A stretch of 64,000 bases of DNA from Roseibium sediminicola. Lineage in GTDB: Bacteria > Pseudomonadota > Alphaproteobacteria > Rhizobiales > Stappiaceae. The translations under genes were made by a program, and so were the position numbers. This document shows positions 26,510 through 36,519 of the stretch, piece after piece. How positions within the stretch are numbered: the first letter of the stretch is position 1; every line of letters begins with the position of its first letter. The notes beneath the pieces are model-generated. The model was given only the letters and a program-made list of their open reading frames with translations, had not been told where the DNA came from and made no database searches. The stretch covers positions 186,001 to 250,000 of the forward strand of contig NZ_JALNMJ010000007.1 of NCBI RefSeq assembly GCF_023156505.1. The letters run 5' to 3'.

Positions 26510-28018
26510 TCAGGCAGAGGCGTGGTGGGTGGTCGCCGTGTCGTCGAAGGTGCCGTCGATGTAGCTTTTCAGCGTTTCGGCGACGCCGTCGGCGGAGATC
26601 CTGGCCACCGCGTGGCAGAACGCTTTCAGGAAGGTCTGGTTCGTGCCGAGGGCACCGAACAGATCCGGCATGACAAACGCGTCGGAAGCGCCTTCATAGA
26701 CATCCCGCGCCCAGGCCTGCAGCAGGGCGGCGCTGCCGTCCTCGATGACATGGGTTTCGCCGGCCTCGTTGTGGCCGAGGCAGTACCGGCACCAGAGCGC
26801 GGTTTCCAGCGCCAGGCCCGTGATGGGAAGGCCCTGATCGAGCCGTTCCTGGATCGCGGGCAGGATGAATTTCGGCTGCCGGTTGGAGCCGTCCAGGCAG
26901 AGCCGCGGAATGGTGTCGCCGACGGCCGGGTTGGAGAAACGCTCGATCACAGTGTCGAGGTAGTCGGTGAAGCTGACGCCCGGGATCTCGGGAACGGTCG
27001 GCAGGATTTCCTGCGTCTCCAGCTTCTTGAGGAATGCCCGGATCAGCGGGTCGGCCATGGCGTCATGGACGAAATAATGGCCGAGCAAAGCGCCGGGATA
27101 GGCAATCGCTGCGTGGCCGCCATTCAGAATCCGAAGTTTCATCAGCTCGTAAGGCGCGACGTCCTTGACGAACTCGACCCCGACCTTTTCCAAAGCCGGG
27201 CGTCCCGTCGGAAAGTGGTCTTCCAGGACCCATTGGCGGAAGGGTTCGCAGACAACGGGAGCCGCGTCTTCCAGGCCAAATTTATCCTTGACCAGCTGGC
27301 GCTCGCGGTCGCCTGTCGCCGGTGTGATGCAATCGACCATCCCGTTCGGAAAGGCGACAGTCTCCGCGATCCAGGTGCCGGTTTCCGGCGACAGGGCGGC
27401 CGCGTAACCGGCCACAGCCTGTTTCGCCATGTGGCCGTTTTCCGGAAGATTGTCGCAGGACATCACGGTAAAAGGCGGCAAGCCCTTGTCGCGGCGGCGG
27501 AGCAGAGCGGCAACCAGGATCCCGAAAACGGTTTCGGGAGCCTCCGGATGGGCAAGGTCGGCCTGGATTTCCGGATGGGCGGCGTCGAAACCGCCGGTGT
27601 TCGGATCGACGAAATAGCCGCCCTCGGTAATCGTCAGGGAGACGATGCGAATGTCCGGTTCGCTCAGCCGGTCGATCAGGTCCGCGGTGTCGACATCGAC
27701 GAAGTCGATCATCGCGCCGCAGACCTGCGCGCTGAGGCCATCGGGATCGAGTTCGACCACGGTGGTCAGCCAGTCCTGGGGCGCGAGCCGGTCGCGCATC
27801 GCCTTGTCGTAGGGTTTGAGGCCCGCGCCGACAATGGCCCAGTCGCGGCCCTCGCCGAGATCGAACAACTTGCTGAGATAGATTGCCTGATGGGCACGGT
27901 GAAAATTGCCGACACCGATATGCAGGATGCCGGCGGAGAGATCGGCGCGGGTATAGGCCGGCGCCTTGACGGTATCGGGAAGAGTAGCGAGCACAGTGTT
28001 GTTCAGTCTTTTTGTCAT
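26510..28018 (-). CDS. mtlK: Mannitol 2-dehydrogenase (polyol dehydrogenase, long-chain family)
   Basis: Oxidises D-mannitol (or arabitol/sorbitol) to the ketose with NAD in the cytoplasm. 502 residues with the family pattern: LHIGVGNFHRAHQAIYL (dinucleotide fold near residue 30), VSLTITEGGYFVD, VMSCDNLPENGHMAKQAV, FPNGMVDCITPATG, and the catalytic-lysine region APYELMKLRILNGGHAAIAYPG with KxxxxNxxH. ATG at 28018, four bases after smoS. Last gene of the polyol operon. Confidence 0.95.
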   Translation of the reverse strand: MTKRLNNTVLATLPDTVKAPAYTRADLSAGILHIGVGNFHRAHQAIYLSKLFDLGEGRDWAIVGAGLKPYDKAMRDRLAPQDWLTTVVELDPDGLSAQVCGAMIDFVDVDTADLIDRLSEPDIRIVSLTITEGGYFVDPNTGGFDAAHPEIQADLAHPEAPETVFGILVAALLRRRDKGLPPFTVMSCDNLPENGHMAKQAVAGYAAALSPETGTWIAETVAFPNGMVDCITPATGDRERQLVKDKFGLEDAAPVVCEPFRQWVLEDHFPTGRPALEKVGVEFVKDVAPYELMKLRILNGGHAAIAYPGALLGHYFVHDAMADPLIRAFLKKLETQEILPTVPEIPGVSFTDYLDTVIERFSNPAVGDTIPRLCLDGSNRQPKFILPAIQERLDQGLPITGLALETALWCRYCLGHNEAGETHVIEDGSAALLQAWARDVYEGASDAFVMPDLFGALGTNQTFLKAFCHAVARISADGVAETLKSYIDGTFDDTATTHHASA

Positions 28019-28021
28019 TGG

Positions 28022-28791
28022 TCAGCTCATCCAGTTGCCGCCATCGACGTTGTAGGTTTGCGCGACGATATAGTCGGCATCGGAACTTGCCAGGAAGACC
28101 GCCATGCCGGTGAGGTCGTCGGCGGTGCCCATGCGCCCGAAGGGCACGGCAGCACCGACAGCGGCCTTTTTCTCTCCCGGCTTCAGGCCTTCGTGCTTGG
28201 CAAAGAGCGCGTCGACCCCGTCCCAGTGTTCGCCGTCGACGACGCCGGGCGCGATGGCATTGACGTTGATGCCGTGTTTGATGAGATCGAGGCCAGCCGA
28301 CTGGGTCAGGCTGATCACGGCCGCCTTGGTGGCGCAGTAGACGCCGACAAGGGCCTCGCCCCGACGGCCAGCCTGGCTGGCCATGTTGATGATCTTGCCG
28401 CCCTGGCCACGGCTGATCATGGATTTCGCGGCGGCCTGCATCACGAACAAGGTGCCGCCGACATTGATCTGGAACAGACGTTCGTAACTGGCGCGGGTGA
28501 TCTCGACGATGGGGGCGAGATCGAACAGGGCGGCGTTGTTGATCAGGATGTCGAGGCCGCCTGCCTCCTGTTCGACGGCAGCGATCGCCGCGTCGATGGA
28601 GGCCTGGTCGGTGACGTCAAGCTGAACCGCATAGGCATTCGGGCCGATGTCGGCCGCGGCCGCCTCTGCGCCGGCCAGGTTGATGTCGCCGATGGCAACC
28701 CTGGCCCCTTCCGCCGCATAACGCGCGGCAAAGGCCTTGCCGATGCCCCGGGCAGCCCCGGTGATCAGCGCGGATTTTCCGGAAAGTCGCG

Positions 28792-28795
<4 letters not shown>
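28022..28795 (-). CDS. smoS: Sorbitol dehydrogenase (SDR family)
   Basis: NAD-dependent short-chain dehydrogenase, D-sorbitol to D-fructose. 257 residues, as in Smo[12 protein letters not shown] cofactor loop, D at the end of beta-2 ([13 protein letters not shown]), [22 protein letters not shown], catalytic S-Y-K ([23 protein letters not shown]) and [17 protein letters not shown], a SmoS-type substrate loop. The ATG at 28795 overlaps the smoK stop as ATGA; earlier in-frame codons fall inside smoK. Confidence 0.95.
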
Positions 28796-29796
<1,001 letters not shown>

Positions 29797-29806
29797 AATC
29801 AGTCTC

Positions 29807-30637
29807 CTATTTAACCGCGCCGAAGGTCAGGCCGCGCACAAGTTGTTTTTGGCTGAACCATCCGAGAATGAGGATGGGAGCAATCGCCATGGTCGAGGCA
29901 GCGCTCAGCTTTGCGAAGAAGAGCCCTTCAGGACTGGAATAGCTGGCAATAAATGCCGTTAGCGGTGCGGCTTTCGCTGCCGTCAGGTTCAGGGTCCAGA
30001 AGGCTTCGTTCCACGCGAGAATGAAGTTCAGCAACACTGTTGAGGCAATGCCGGGGATCGCCATGGGCGTCAGGATGTAGAGGATTTCCTCTTTGAGCGT
30101 CGCCCCGTCCATTCGTGCAGCCTCAAGGATTTCCCCCGGAATTTCCTTGAAATAGGTGTAGAGCATCCAGACGATGATCGGCAGATTGATCAGCATCAGC
30201 ACAACGATCAATCCAATATGAGTGTCCAGCAGATTGAACTGCACGAAGAGCAGGGAAATCGGATAGAGCACACCGACGGCCGGCAGCATCTTGGTCGACA
30301 GCATCCAAAGCAAGATATCCTTGGTTCGTTTCGACGGGACGAACGCCATCGACCATGCTGCCGGGATCGCAACCAGGATGCCAAGCAGGGTCGAGCCACC
30401 GGCAAGGATGACCGAGTTCCAGAGGAAGCGCATGTAATCCGAGCGCTCCTGAACCACCGCGTAGTTCTCCAGCGTCCAGTCGAAGAAGAAGAACAGCGGT
30501 GGATCGTTGATTGCCTGGGCCTCGGTCTTGAAACTGGTGAGGATCGTCCAGAGGATCGGGAAGAAGATCAGCAATCCGATCGACCAGGCAGCAACAGTTG
30601 TGATGATCTTGCGACGGGTGGTTGTTGCGCGCGCCAT
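29807..30637 (-). CDS. smoG: Sorbitol/mannitol ABC transporter permease SmoG
   Basis: Inner-membrane permease of the MalG type: six spans in 276 residues, with the ATPase-coupling EAA loop [29 protein letters not shown]. Characteristic N-terminal [26 protein letters not shown] and end [11 protein letters not shown]. Separated from smoF by nine bases. Confidence 0.94.
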   Translation of the reverse strand: MARATTTRRKIITTVAAWSIGLLIFFPILWTILTSFKTEAQAINDPPLFFFFDWTLENYAVVQERSDYMRFLWNSVILAGGSTLLGILVAIPAAWSMAFVPSKRTKDILLWMLSTKMLPAVGVLYPISLLFVQFNLLDTHIGLIVVLMLINLPIIVWMLYTYFKEIPGEILEAARMDGATLKEEILYILTPMAIPGIASTVLLNFILAWNEAFWTLNLTAAKAAPLTAFIASYSSPEGLFFAKLSAASTMAIAPILILGWFSQKQLVRGLTFGAVK

Positions 30638-30646
30638 GACAGTCTC

Positions 30647-31525
30647 CTATCGATCCAGGTTCTTGCCGACGATGCGCATCAGGAAGATCGCAACGATATT
30701 GGCGAGGATGATGGCGTAAACGCCACCGGCAGACCCGAGGCCAATGTTCTGGCTGTCGATGACGCGCTGGAAGATCAGGTAGGTCAGGGTCCGTGTTCCG
30801 AAAGCGCCTCCTGTCGTTACGAAGATTTCGGCGAAAATCGACAGAAGAAAGATGGTCTGAATGAGAATGACGATGGTGATTGCCCGGCTGAGATGCGGCA
30901 GGACGATAAATCCAAAACGCGCGACCGGGCTGGCGCCATCCATCTCGGCTGCTTCCAGCTGCTCACTGTCGAGCGACTGAACAGCGGTCAACAGGATGAG
31001 CGTAGCGAATGGTAACCACTGCCATGACACGATCAGAATGAGGGATTGGAGCGAGGCGTCGGACAACCACGATATCGGTTCGGCCCCAAAAAAACGCCAC
31101 AGGTGTGCAAGGATCCCGTTGATTGGGTCCATGAACATGTTTTTCCAGACAAGCGCTGAGACCGTCGGCATGACGAAGAAGGGCGCGATCACAAGGATCC
31201 GGACAACGCCCTGACCCCAGAAGGGCTGATCGAGAAGCAGCGCCAGAAAAATGCCCAAGACAACGGTGATAAGCAGGACCCCGCCCACGATGATCAATGT
31301 CGTCTGGACGCTGGGCCAAAAAGAACTGGAACTGATAAATCGAACGTAGTTCTCGAAACCGACCCAATCGAGGCCGCGTTCCAAAGAGTCTCCACGCAAG
31401 GGCAGATACTTCTTGAAGGAGAAGTACAGCGTCAAGATCAGCGGGACGAGCATCCAACCCAGGAGCAACACCACAGCAGGTGTCATCATCAAGCGGGCTG
31501 CCGACCGCGAGTGTTGGGTAGCCAT
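30647..31525 (-). CDS. smoF: Sorbitol/mannitol ABC transporter permease SmoF
   Basis: MalF-type permease, 292 residues from ATG 31525 (GGGAGGAGAAGTGCC upstream; the frame runs 16 codons further without a ribosome site). Six spans, first at MMTPAVVLLLGWMLVPLILTLYFSF; EAA loop EQLEAAEMDGASPVARFGFIVLPHL. It follows smoE after an intercistronic hairpin. Confidence 0.94.
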   Translation of the reverse strand: MATQHSRSAARLMMTPAVVLLLGWMLVPLILTLYFSFKKYLPLRGDSLERGLDWVGFENYVRFISSSSFWPSVQTTLIIVGGVLLITVVLGIFLALLLDQPFWGQGVVRILVIAPFFVMPTVSALVWKNMFMDPINGILAHLWRFFGAEPISWLSDASLQSLILIVSWQWLPFATLILLTAVQSLDSEQLEAAEMDGASPVARFGFIVLPHLSRAITIVILIQTIFLLSIFAEIFVTTGGAFGTRTLTYLIFQRVIDSQNIGLGSAGGVYAIILANIVAIFLMRIVGKNLDR

Positions 31526-31597
31526 GGCACTTCTCCTCCCAGAGCGGGCTGAGCCCGCGTCAAATAAGTGCAAGGACGTGATTTGTTGTTGTTGAAA

Positions 31598-31620
31598 GGA
31601 GGCGGCCGTCAGCCGCCTCC
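31598..31620 (-). terminator. Intercistronic hairpin between smoE and smoF
   Basis: Perfect 9-base stem GGAGGCGGC/GCCGCCTCC with a 5-base loop, 22 bases past the smoE stop, followed on the minus strand by TTTCAACAAC. Probably a leaky terminator or processing stabiliser favouring smoE mRNA. Confidence 0.65.
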
Positions 31621-31641
31621 AGTAGTGCGGTCTGGAAAGTC

Positions 31642-32952
31642 TTACCGGTAACCGGCAGCTTCCATAGCGTCGTTTGTCAAGGCCTGGGCCTTTTCGAGCG
31701 CCTCATCGATGCTCTGCTGACCGGCATAGACGGCCGAGAATTCCTGACTGACCTCCGTCGCAATGCCTGCGAACTCAGGAATAGCCACGAACTGGATACC
31801 GACATAGGGCACGGGCTTGACCGTGGGATCCGTCGGATCGGCCGCGTTGATGGAATCCAGCGTCATTTTCGCAAACGGAACCTTCTGGTATTCAGGGTTT
31901 TCGTAAAGCGAAGTACGAGCACCCGGGGGTACGTTTGCCCAGCCTTCCTTGGCTGCCACCAGCTCGATATATTCCTTGGACGTGGCCCATTCGATGAATG
32001 CCTTGGCGGCCTCTTCCTTCTGGGTGCCGGCCGGAATGGCCAAAGCCCAGGCCCACAGCCAGTTCGAACGCTTGTCGACGCCTTCGTTGTTCGGTGCGAG
32101 TGCAAAACCGACACTGTCTGCGACGGTCGAGTCGTCCGGGTTGGTCACAAAGGACGCCGCGACGGTGGCGTCGATCCACATGCCGCATTTGCCCTGCTGG
32201 AACAGCGAGAGGTTCTCGTTGAACCCGTTGGTCGCGTAACCCTCGGGGCCGTAGTCGTTCATCAGGCTGACGTAGAATTCGAGCGCTTCTTTCCACTCCG
32301 GCTGATCGAACTGGGCATTCCAGTCTTCGTCGAACCAGCGTGCGCCGAAGGAGTTGCCCGTCACGGTAATGAAGGCGCCGCCTTCACCCCAGCCGGGCTT
32401 GCCGCGTAGGCAGATCCCGTTGATGTCGTTCTCGGGGTCGTCCATCGCGGCAGCTGCCTCACGGATGAACTGCCATGTCGGGGCTTCCGGCATTTCGAGG
32501 CCGGCCTTTTCCATTAGGTCAGTCCGGTACATGACCATGGAGCTCTCGCCGTAGAACGGTGCGGCAAAGAGCGTTCCGTCATGGCTCAGGCCGCCGCGCA
32601 TTGCCGGCAGGATATCGTTGACGTCGTACTCTTCGGACAGATCGTTAAGCGGCACGAGCCAGCCATTGGCGCCCCAGATCGGGGTTTCGTACATGCCGAT
32701 GGTCATGATGTCGAACTGACCGCCCTTCGTGGTGATGTCTGTTGTCACCCGCTGACGCAGGACGTTTTCCTCCAGCGTGACCCATTCGACTTCATGGCCT
32801 GTTTTTGCTGTGAAATCGTCGGTGTAACCCTGCATGCGGATCATGTCGCCGTTGTTCACGGTCGCGATGGTGATCGTTTCCGCGAAGGCACCGGTGGTGG
32901 CGGTAATCAAGGTAAGTGCGGTGACCGCACGCAATGCGTTCTTCAATGACAT
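31642..32952 (-). CDS. smoE: Sorbitol/mannitol ABC transporter binding protein SmoE
   Basis: Periplasmic polyol-binding protein, 436 residues. Signal peptide (ALRAVTALTLITATTGAFAE), then TITIATVNNGDMIRMQGYTDDFTAKTGHEVEWVTLEENVLRQRVT, YETPIWGANGWLVPLNDL, APFYGESSMVMYRTDLMEKAG and KCGMWIDATVAASFVTNP, a pattern matching Rhodobacter/rhizobial SmoE. ATG 32952 is preceded by AGGGAGGACATAGG. First transport gene after the LacI regulator. Confidence 0.95.
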   Translation of the reverse strand: MSLKNALRAVTALTLITATTGAFAETITIATVNNGDMIRMQGYTDDFTAKTGHEVEWVTLEENVLRQRVTTDITTKGGQFDIMTIGMYETPIWGANGWLVPLNDLSEEYDVNDILPAMRGGLSHDGTLFAAPFYGESSMVMYRTDLMEKAGLEMPEAPTWQFIREAAAAMDDPENDINGICLRGKPGWGEGGAFITVTGNSFGARWFDEDWNAQFDQPEWKEALEFYVSLMNDYGPEGYATNGFNENLSLFQQGKCGMWIDATVAASFVTNPDDSTVADSVGFALAPNNEGVDKRSNWLWAWALAIPAGTQKEEAAKAFIEWATSKEYIELVAAKEGWANVPPGARTSLYENPEYQKVPFAKMTLDSINAADPTDPTVKPVPYVGIQFVAIPEFAGIATEVSQEFSAVYAGQQSIDEALEKAQALTNDAMEAAGYR

Positions 32953-33015
32953 CCTATGTCCTCCCTGGCTTGGATGTTGATCAAAGCCTGAGGTAAAAAT
33001 TATCTGGCGTCAAGA

Positions 33016-33039
33016 AAAATTTATCGCGCGTAAAATTTT
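33016..33039. promoter_or_regulatory. Candidate polyol-LacI operator before smoE
   Basis: AAAATTTA-TCGCGCG-TAAAATTTT forms an AT-rich dyad at the end of the regulator gene, 64 bases upstream of smoE. The core GCGCGTAAAATTTT recurs as GCGTGTAAAATTTT at 34151 before the regulator gene itself, consistent with one regulator recognising both. Confidence 0.5.
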
Positions 33040-34069
33040 AGGCCGAGGCCCTTAGCACCAGCCGGGCGGCAAACAGCATTTCCCGGCGTTCGGGGAACGA
33101 GCCTCCGGCTTCGATCAGTTCCTGCAAGGTCTTGAAAGCATTGTCGGCGACGGAATCGTAATCATGGGCCGCGGTGGTCAGCGACGGGCAGGTGAACTTG
33201 GAAAAGGGGTGGTCGTCATGGGAGGCGACACGCAGGGCGCAGCCTTCGCCGCGGCCGACCCGGTGCCCCTTTTCGTAACAGGCCGACAAGAGGCCGATGG
33301 CCAGGCGGTCGTTGCTGCACAGGATCGTGTCGGTGGGGAAGCCGTGCACGTCCAGGATCCGCAGCGCACCGTTTCTGCCGATTTCCTCGAAGGCCCAGCC
33401 TTCGCCCTCGACCTTGATCACGTGAGGTTCGTGCCCGAGCTCCTCCATGGTTTTGAGATAGGCGGCCCGGCGCTTGTTGGCGTTCGGGTTGGCGGGCGTG
33501 CTCATCTCGAAGAAGCAGGGCGGTTCACCGGTTCGTGTGAGATAGTCGACCGTTTGCGAGACAAAACTGAAATTGTCTGATCCAACAAAGGCTTCGCCAA
33601 CTCCCTCGATGTTACTGTCGAACAGGACCGTGGGAACATCCTTGCAGAATTTTTCGATTTCGGACCGGTCCGACGCCCGGCCAAGCGGGGCCATAAGCAC
33701 GCCGGCCGGCTTCATGGAGCGCAGGCTGGAGAGAATGTCGTTTTCCAGCTTCTGTTCGCCATGGGCGCTGAACAGGGTCGGCCAGTATCCGGCCTCGAGA
33801 CAGCGCCGCTCTATGGTCCGGGCGATCTCGGCGAAGAACGGATCCGACAGGTAGGGCACGACGATGCCGATATTCTTGGTCAGGCGCCGGTTCTGGTTGA
33901 TCGCAAAGATATTCGGGCGGAAATCATATCGCTCCAGCGCCTGTTCGATGCGTTCCCTGGTGGATTGCCGCACGCTGTCCGGGTCATTGAAATATTTGGA
34001 CACCGTCGGCCTGGAAATGCCGCTGACGGAGGCGAATTCCTCCATGTTCCTGATTTTTCGATCCGTCAT
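33038..34069 (-). CDS. LacI-family repressor of the polyol operon
   Basis: 343-residue repressor: N-terminal helix-turn-helix FASVSGISRPTVSKYFNDP (a variant of the usual TVSRVLN motif), hinge RPNIFAINQNRR, then a periplasmic-binding-like sugar domain (IGIVVPYLSDPFFAEIARTIE, PTVLFDSNIEGV, ILCSNDRLAIGLLSACYEKG). It sits directly upstream of smoE in the same direction, so the whole locus may be one regulon with the regulator autoregulated. Inducer likely a polyol; not proven. Confidence 0.92.
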   Translation of the reverse strand: MTDRKIRNMEEFASVSGISRPTVSKYFNDPDSVRQSTRERIEQALERYDFRPNIFAINQNRRLTKNIGIVVPYLSDPFFAEIARTIERRCLEAGYWPTLFSAHGEQKLENDILSSLRSMKPAGVLMAPLGRASDRSEIEKFCKDVPTVLFDSNIEGVGEAFVGSDNFSFVSQTVDYLTRTGEPPCFFEMSTPANPNANKRRAAYLKTMEELGHEPHVIKVEGEGWAFEEIGRNGALRILDVHGFPTDTILCSNDRLAIGLLSACYEKGHRVGRGEGCALRVASHDDHPFSKFTCPSLTTAAHDYDSVADNAFKTLQELIEAGGSFPERREMLFAARLVLRASA

Positions 34070-34153
34070 CTGGCCGCCTTGCCGTTCTGCCGTGTAGGCT
34101 TCAGGAAGCTCTTCGCGTCTGGCAATTCGCCAAACGCAAAAAAGTTTCCGCGT

Positions 34154-34173
34154 GTAAAATTTTTTATTTACAT
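34154..34173. promoter_or_regulatory. Candidate autoregulatory operator before the polyol LacI gene
   Basis: TGTAAA-ATTTTTTA-TTTACA, a perfect 6-8-6 inverted repeat, lies 85 bases upstream of the regulator start and shares GTAAAATTTT with the site before smoE. Confidence 0.5.
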
Positions 34174-34331
34174 TAGAAAGTTTGATGCGAGCCGGTCAAG
34201 CTTCGTCGTCAAAGGAAATGCCTGTTCACAGGCGTGCGGCAGAGCTGCCGCTTGTGACGGTCGAAAGGTGGGAGCGGTCAATCGCAGGTCTTCCCGACAC
34301 AGGAGACTACAGAAGCCGCAAAACACTCACC

Positions 34332-34437
34332 GTCATCCTGAGGAGGACCGAACGGTCCGTCTCGAAGGATGGGCAGAAAACACAGAAGCAAGTGGCGGAT
34401 CCTTCGAGACAGCGCTTGCGCGCTTCCTCAGGATGAC
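34332..34437. repeat. Dispersed palindromic element, family B
   Basis: Outer arms GTCATCCTGAGGA and TCCTCAGGATGAC are inverted; inner arms GTCTCGAAGGAT and ATCCTTCGAGAC are too. The second copy is at 58670-58773. Non-coding, between two leftward genes. Confidence 0.85.
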
Positions 34438-34480
34438 GCTGTATTTGCTGGCGCCTTTGTTGAGCTGTCGGGTAGTCGCC

Positions 34481-35149
34481 TCAGCCAAACCAGCGTTTCA
34501 GCCAGCGGCGGAAACCGCTGGTGGCTTCGGTTGCTCGTCTGGTGGCATGGGCTCGGGCCTGCTCGGCATTGTCGCCGACGTCGTCCATGAAGCCGTCAAT
34601 GCTGTCGACAACCGGATCGATGTTCCGTTTCTTGAAGGCGCTGACGGTTTTCAGAACCAGCATGCCGAGCGCGGCGAGCACCAGGACGAACAGGATGTTG
34701 AACCAGGGGATCAGCAGCGCGTCCGGGCCTTCGACGACATCGATGTCGATCGCGTTCGGGAAGATGGTGAAGAGCTCAATGCGCCAGCCGTAATGGGTGA
34801 CGGCCACCCAGACGTCGCCCTCCTTTTTCACCAGATCCTGGGCCTGGGCGGTGATGTTGCTGCTGTCGAACTTGAAATAGGGCGGCCAGCCCCAGTCCGT
34901 GTCCTCGTTGCGGTAGACACGCGGTTTCCCGTTTGGCCAGACCGTGCTGATGAAGCGCACGTCCCGGGTCCAGTTGGGGTTGGTGCCCGCGTCCGGCGCC
35001 GCCCAGAAGAAGGCCGAGGACCCGATATCCATGCGCTTGACGTCGGTGCCGACAATGCGCACCACGTCGCGGCCCGGCAGCGTGTAGTGGAGGAAGGCGA
35101 CGACCACGACGATCAGCGGGACACCGATGATCCATTTCAGATATTTCAT
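34481..35149 (-). CDS. DUF1523 family membrane protein (AAA operon, gene 5)
   Basis: 222 residues. One N-terminal span (WIIGVPLIVVVVAFLHYTL), a periplasmic domain with the DUF1523 signatures VRIVGTDVKRMD, NRD/TRDVRFI, NGKPRVYRNEDTDWGWPPYFKFDSSN and THYGWRIELFTIFPNAIDI, a second span (WFNILFVLVLAALGMLVL) and a basic, probably helical cytoplasmic tail (NAEQARAHATRRATEATSGFRRWLKRWFG). Start overlaps the preceding gene's stop (ATGA). Function of DUF1523 is unknown. As the only membrane protein of the operon it likely anchors the cytoplasmic complex to the envelope (inference). Confidence 0.88.
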   Translation of the reverse strand: MKYLKWIIGVPLIVVVVAFLHYTLPGRDVVRIVGTDVKRMDIGSSAFFWAAPDAGTNPNWTRDVRFISTVWPNGKPRVYRNEDTDWGWPPYFKFDSSNITAQAQDLVKKEGDVWVAVTHYGWRIELFTIFPNAIDIDVVEGPDALLIPWFNILFVLVLAALGMLVLKTVSAFKKRNIDPVVDSIDGFMDDVGDNAEQARAHATRRATEATSGFRRWLKRWFG

Positions 35150-36519
35150 CTTGCTCCGTCCCTGTCGTCAGCATCGCCGCTTGGCACCGGCCCCCAGGGG
35201 CCCCGGTTCCGGCCGAAGCCGTAGTCCGCCGCGTCGTCATCCTCGTCCATGCCCGGCTCCGGCCCGAACAGCTCCAGGCGGGTGCCGACCTTGTCGACCA
35301 TGTATTCCTCGGCCAGGAAATCGGCGGCGTAGTTCTTCTTGGCGTCCGACCAGGTGGCATACTGGGTGTAGAACGCGTCCTTGTGGCAGATGAACAGCTG
35401 GCGGAAATCCAGTTGGGTCAGGTCCGCCAGGAGCATGTTGACCAGATGCTTGTCCCGGTGGTTGCGGGATCTGAGCAGATAGAAATAGGCCGGGTCGTCC
35501 AAGGCAGGCCAGCCTTGGCCGGTGCCTTGCGCCAGAGTCCGGACGGTCCGTTCCAGCGCATGATATTCGGCCGGCAGATCCTGATGGTATTTGCGCTTCA
35601 GCGCGCGCAGGTCGCGCCGGGAGACGTCGCTCAGATCCTCGTCATGATCGGCCGCCGCATCGATGACGATGAAATCGAGTTTCTGCCGCAGGATGTTTTC
35701 CGCCCTCGCGCCGCAGGCCTCAGTGATTGGTTCGACCAGGGCATTGCGGTCAAGGAATTCGGCAATCTCCTGACGGTCCTCCATGGTGAGCACCTGTTTC
35801 ACCGGCAGGTCGACAACGATGTCGGTGTCTTTCGGCGCAATGCAGGCGCTCTCGCGCACATCGCGGAAGACATAGAGCCCACCATAGTGGGACGTATAGA
35901 AATTGCCCTGTTCATACGAGCGGTTGCGGATGGACAGCGGTGTGCGGATGACATCGCCGGCATGTTTCGACAGCTCGATCATATCGGCGATCAGCACATC
36001 GTCCCACCAGCCGTCCTGTTCCTTCATGAAGCGCTCGATCAGGTCGCCGAGATCCTCGCCGGCCTCGACATGCCCGCCAACCGTGTCCGCGTCGATCTCG
36101 ATGGTGCGGATGTCGAACAGGTCCTGCGGCGAGGTCAGCGAATAGACCGAGTTGACCAGCTCGCCGACGATACAATCGCGGATCGACAGCGCAAAGAGCT
36201 GTTCCTCGTTGTCGTCGATGAAGCGGCGCAGGATCGACCGGGACGTGGAAAAGCGCGCGTTCAGAAGCGGCGCGGTCTTCTGATCGGTGGACAGCAGGAT
36301 GAACTGGCGATTGCAGCCGCTCGGGTTGAGATAGTGAATATCGCCCAGCTCGTCGCCGATCTCCGGCGAGAAGCCGGAAATGTCGACGTGGAATTCCTGC
36401 AAGTCCGTGCGCTTGCCGATGAGGTGTTCCAGCGCGCGGTTGTAGCGGGCGACCATGGACGGCGAGGTCACCTCGAAGAGGTTGCCATACATCAGTCCAT
36501 GTTTGACGAGACGCATCAT
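35146..36519 (-). CDS. Conserved hypothetical protein (AAA operon, gene 4; DUF6638-like)
   Basis: 457 residues, soluble, no signal peptide. Starts MMRLVKHGLMYGNLFEVTSPSMVARYNRALEHLIGKRTDLQEFHVDISGFSPEIGDELGD and ends in a proline/acidic tail (GMDEDDDAADYG). Low-complexity tail aside it looks globular; I see no catalytic motif. I recall relatives catalogued as DUF6638 next to DUF1523 genes in this class of bacteria, but cannot verify the number. ATGA overlap with the AAA gene upstream and with DUF1523 downstream implies fixed stoichiometry and a shared job. Confidence 0.8.
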   Translation of the reverse strand: MMRLVKHGLMYGNLFEVTSPSMVARYNRALEHLIGKRTDLQEFHVDISGFSPEIGDELGDIHYLNPSGCNRQFILLSTDQKTAPLLNARFSTSRSILRRFIDDNEEQLFALSIRDCIVGELVNSVYSLTSPQDLFDIRTIEIDADTVGGHVEAGEDLGDLIERFMKEQDGWWDDVLIADMIELSKHAGDVIRTPLSIRNRSYEQGNFYTSHYGGLYVFRDVRESACIAPKDTDIVVDLPVKQVLTMEDRQEIAEFLDRNALVEPITEACGARAENILRQKLDFIVIDAAADHDEDLSDVSRRDLRALKRKYHQDLPAEYHALERTVRTLAQGTGQGWPALDDPAYFYLLRSRNHRDKHLVNMLLADLTQLDFRQLFICHKDAFYTQYATWSDAKKNYAADFLAEEYMVDKVGTRLELFGPEPGMDEDDDAADYGFGRNRGPWGPVPSGDADDRDGAR

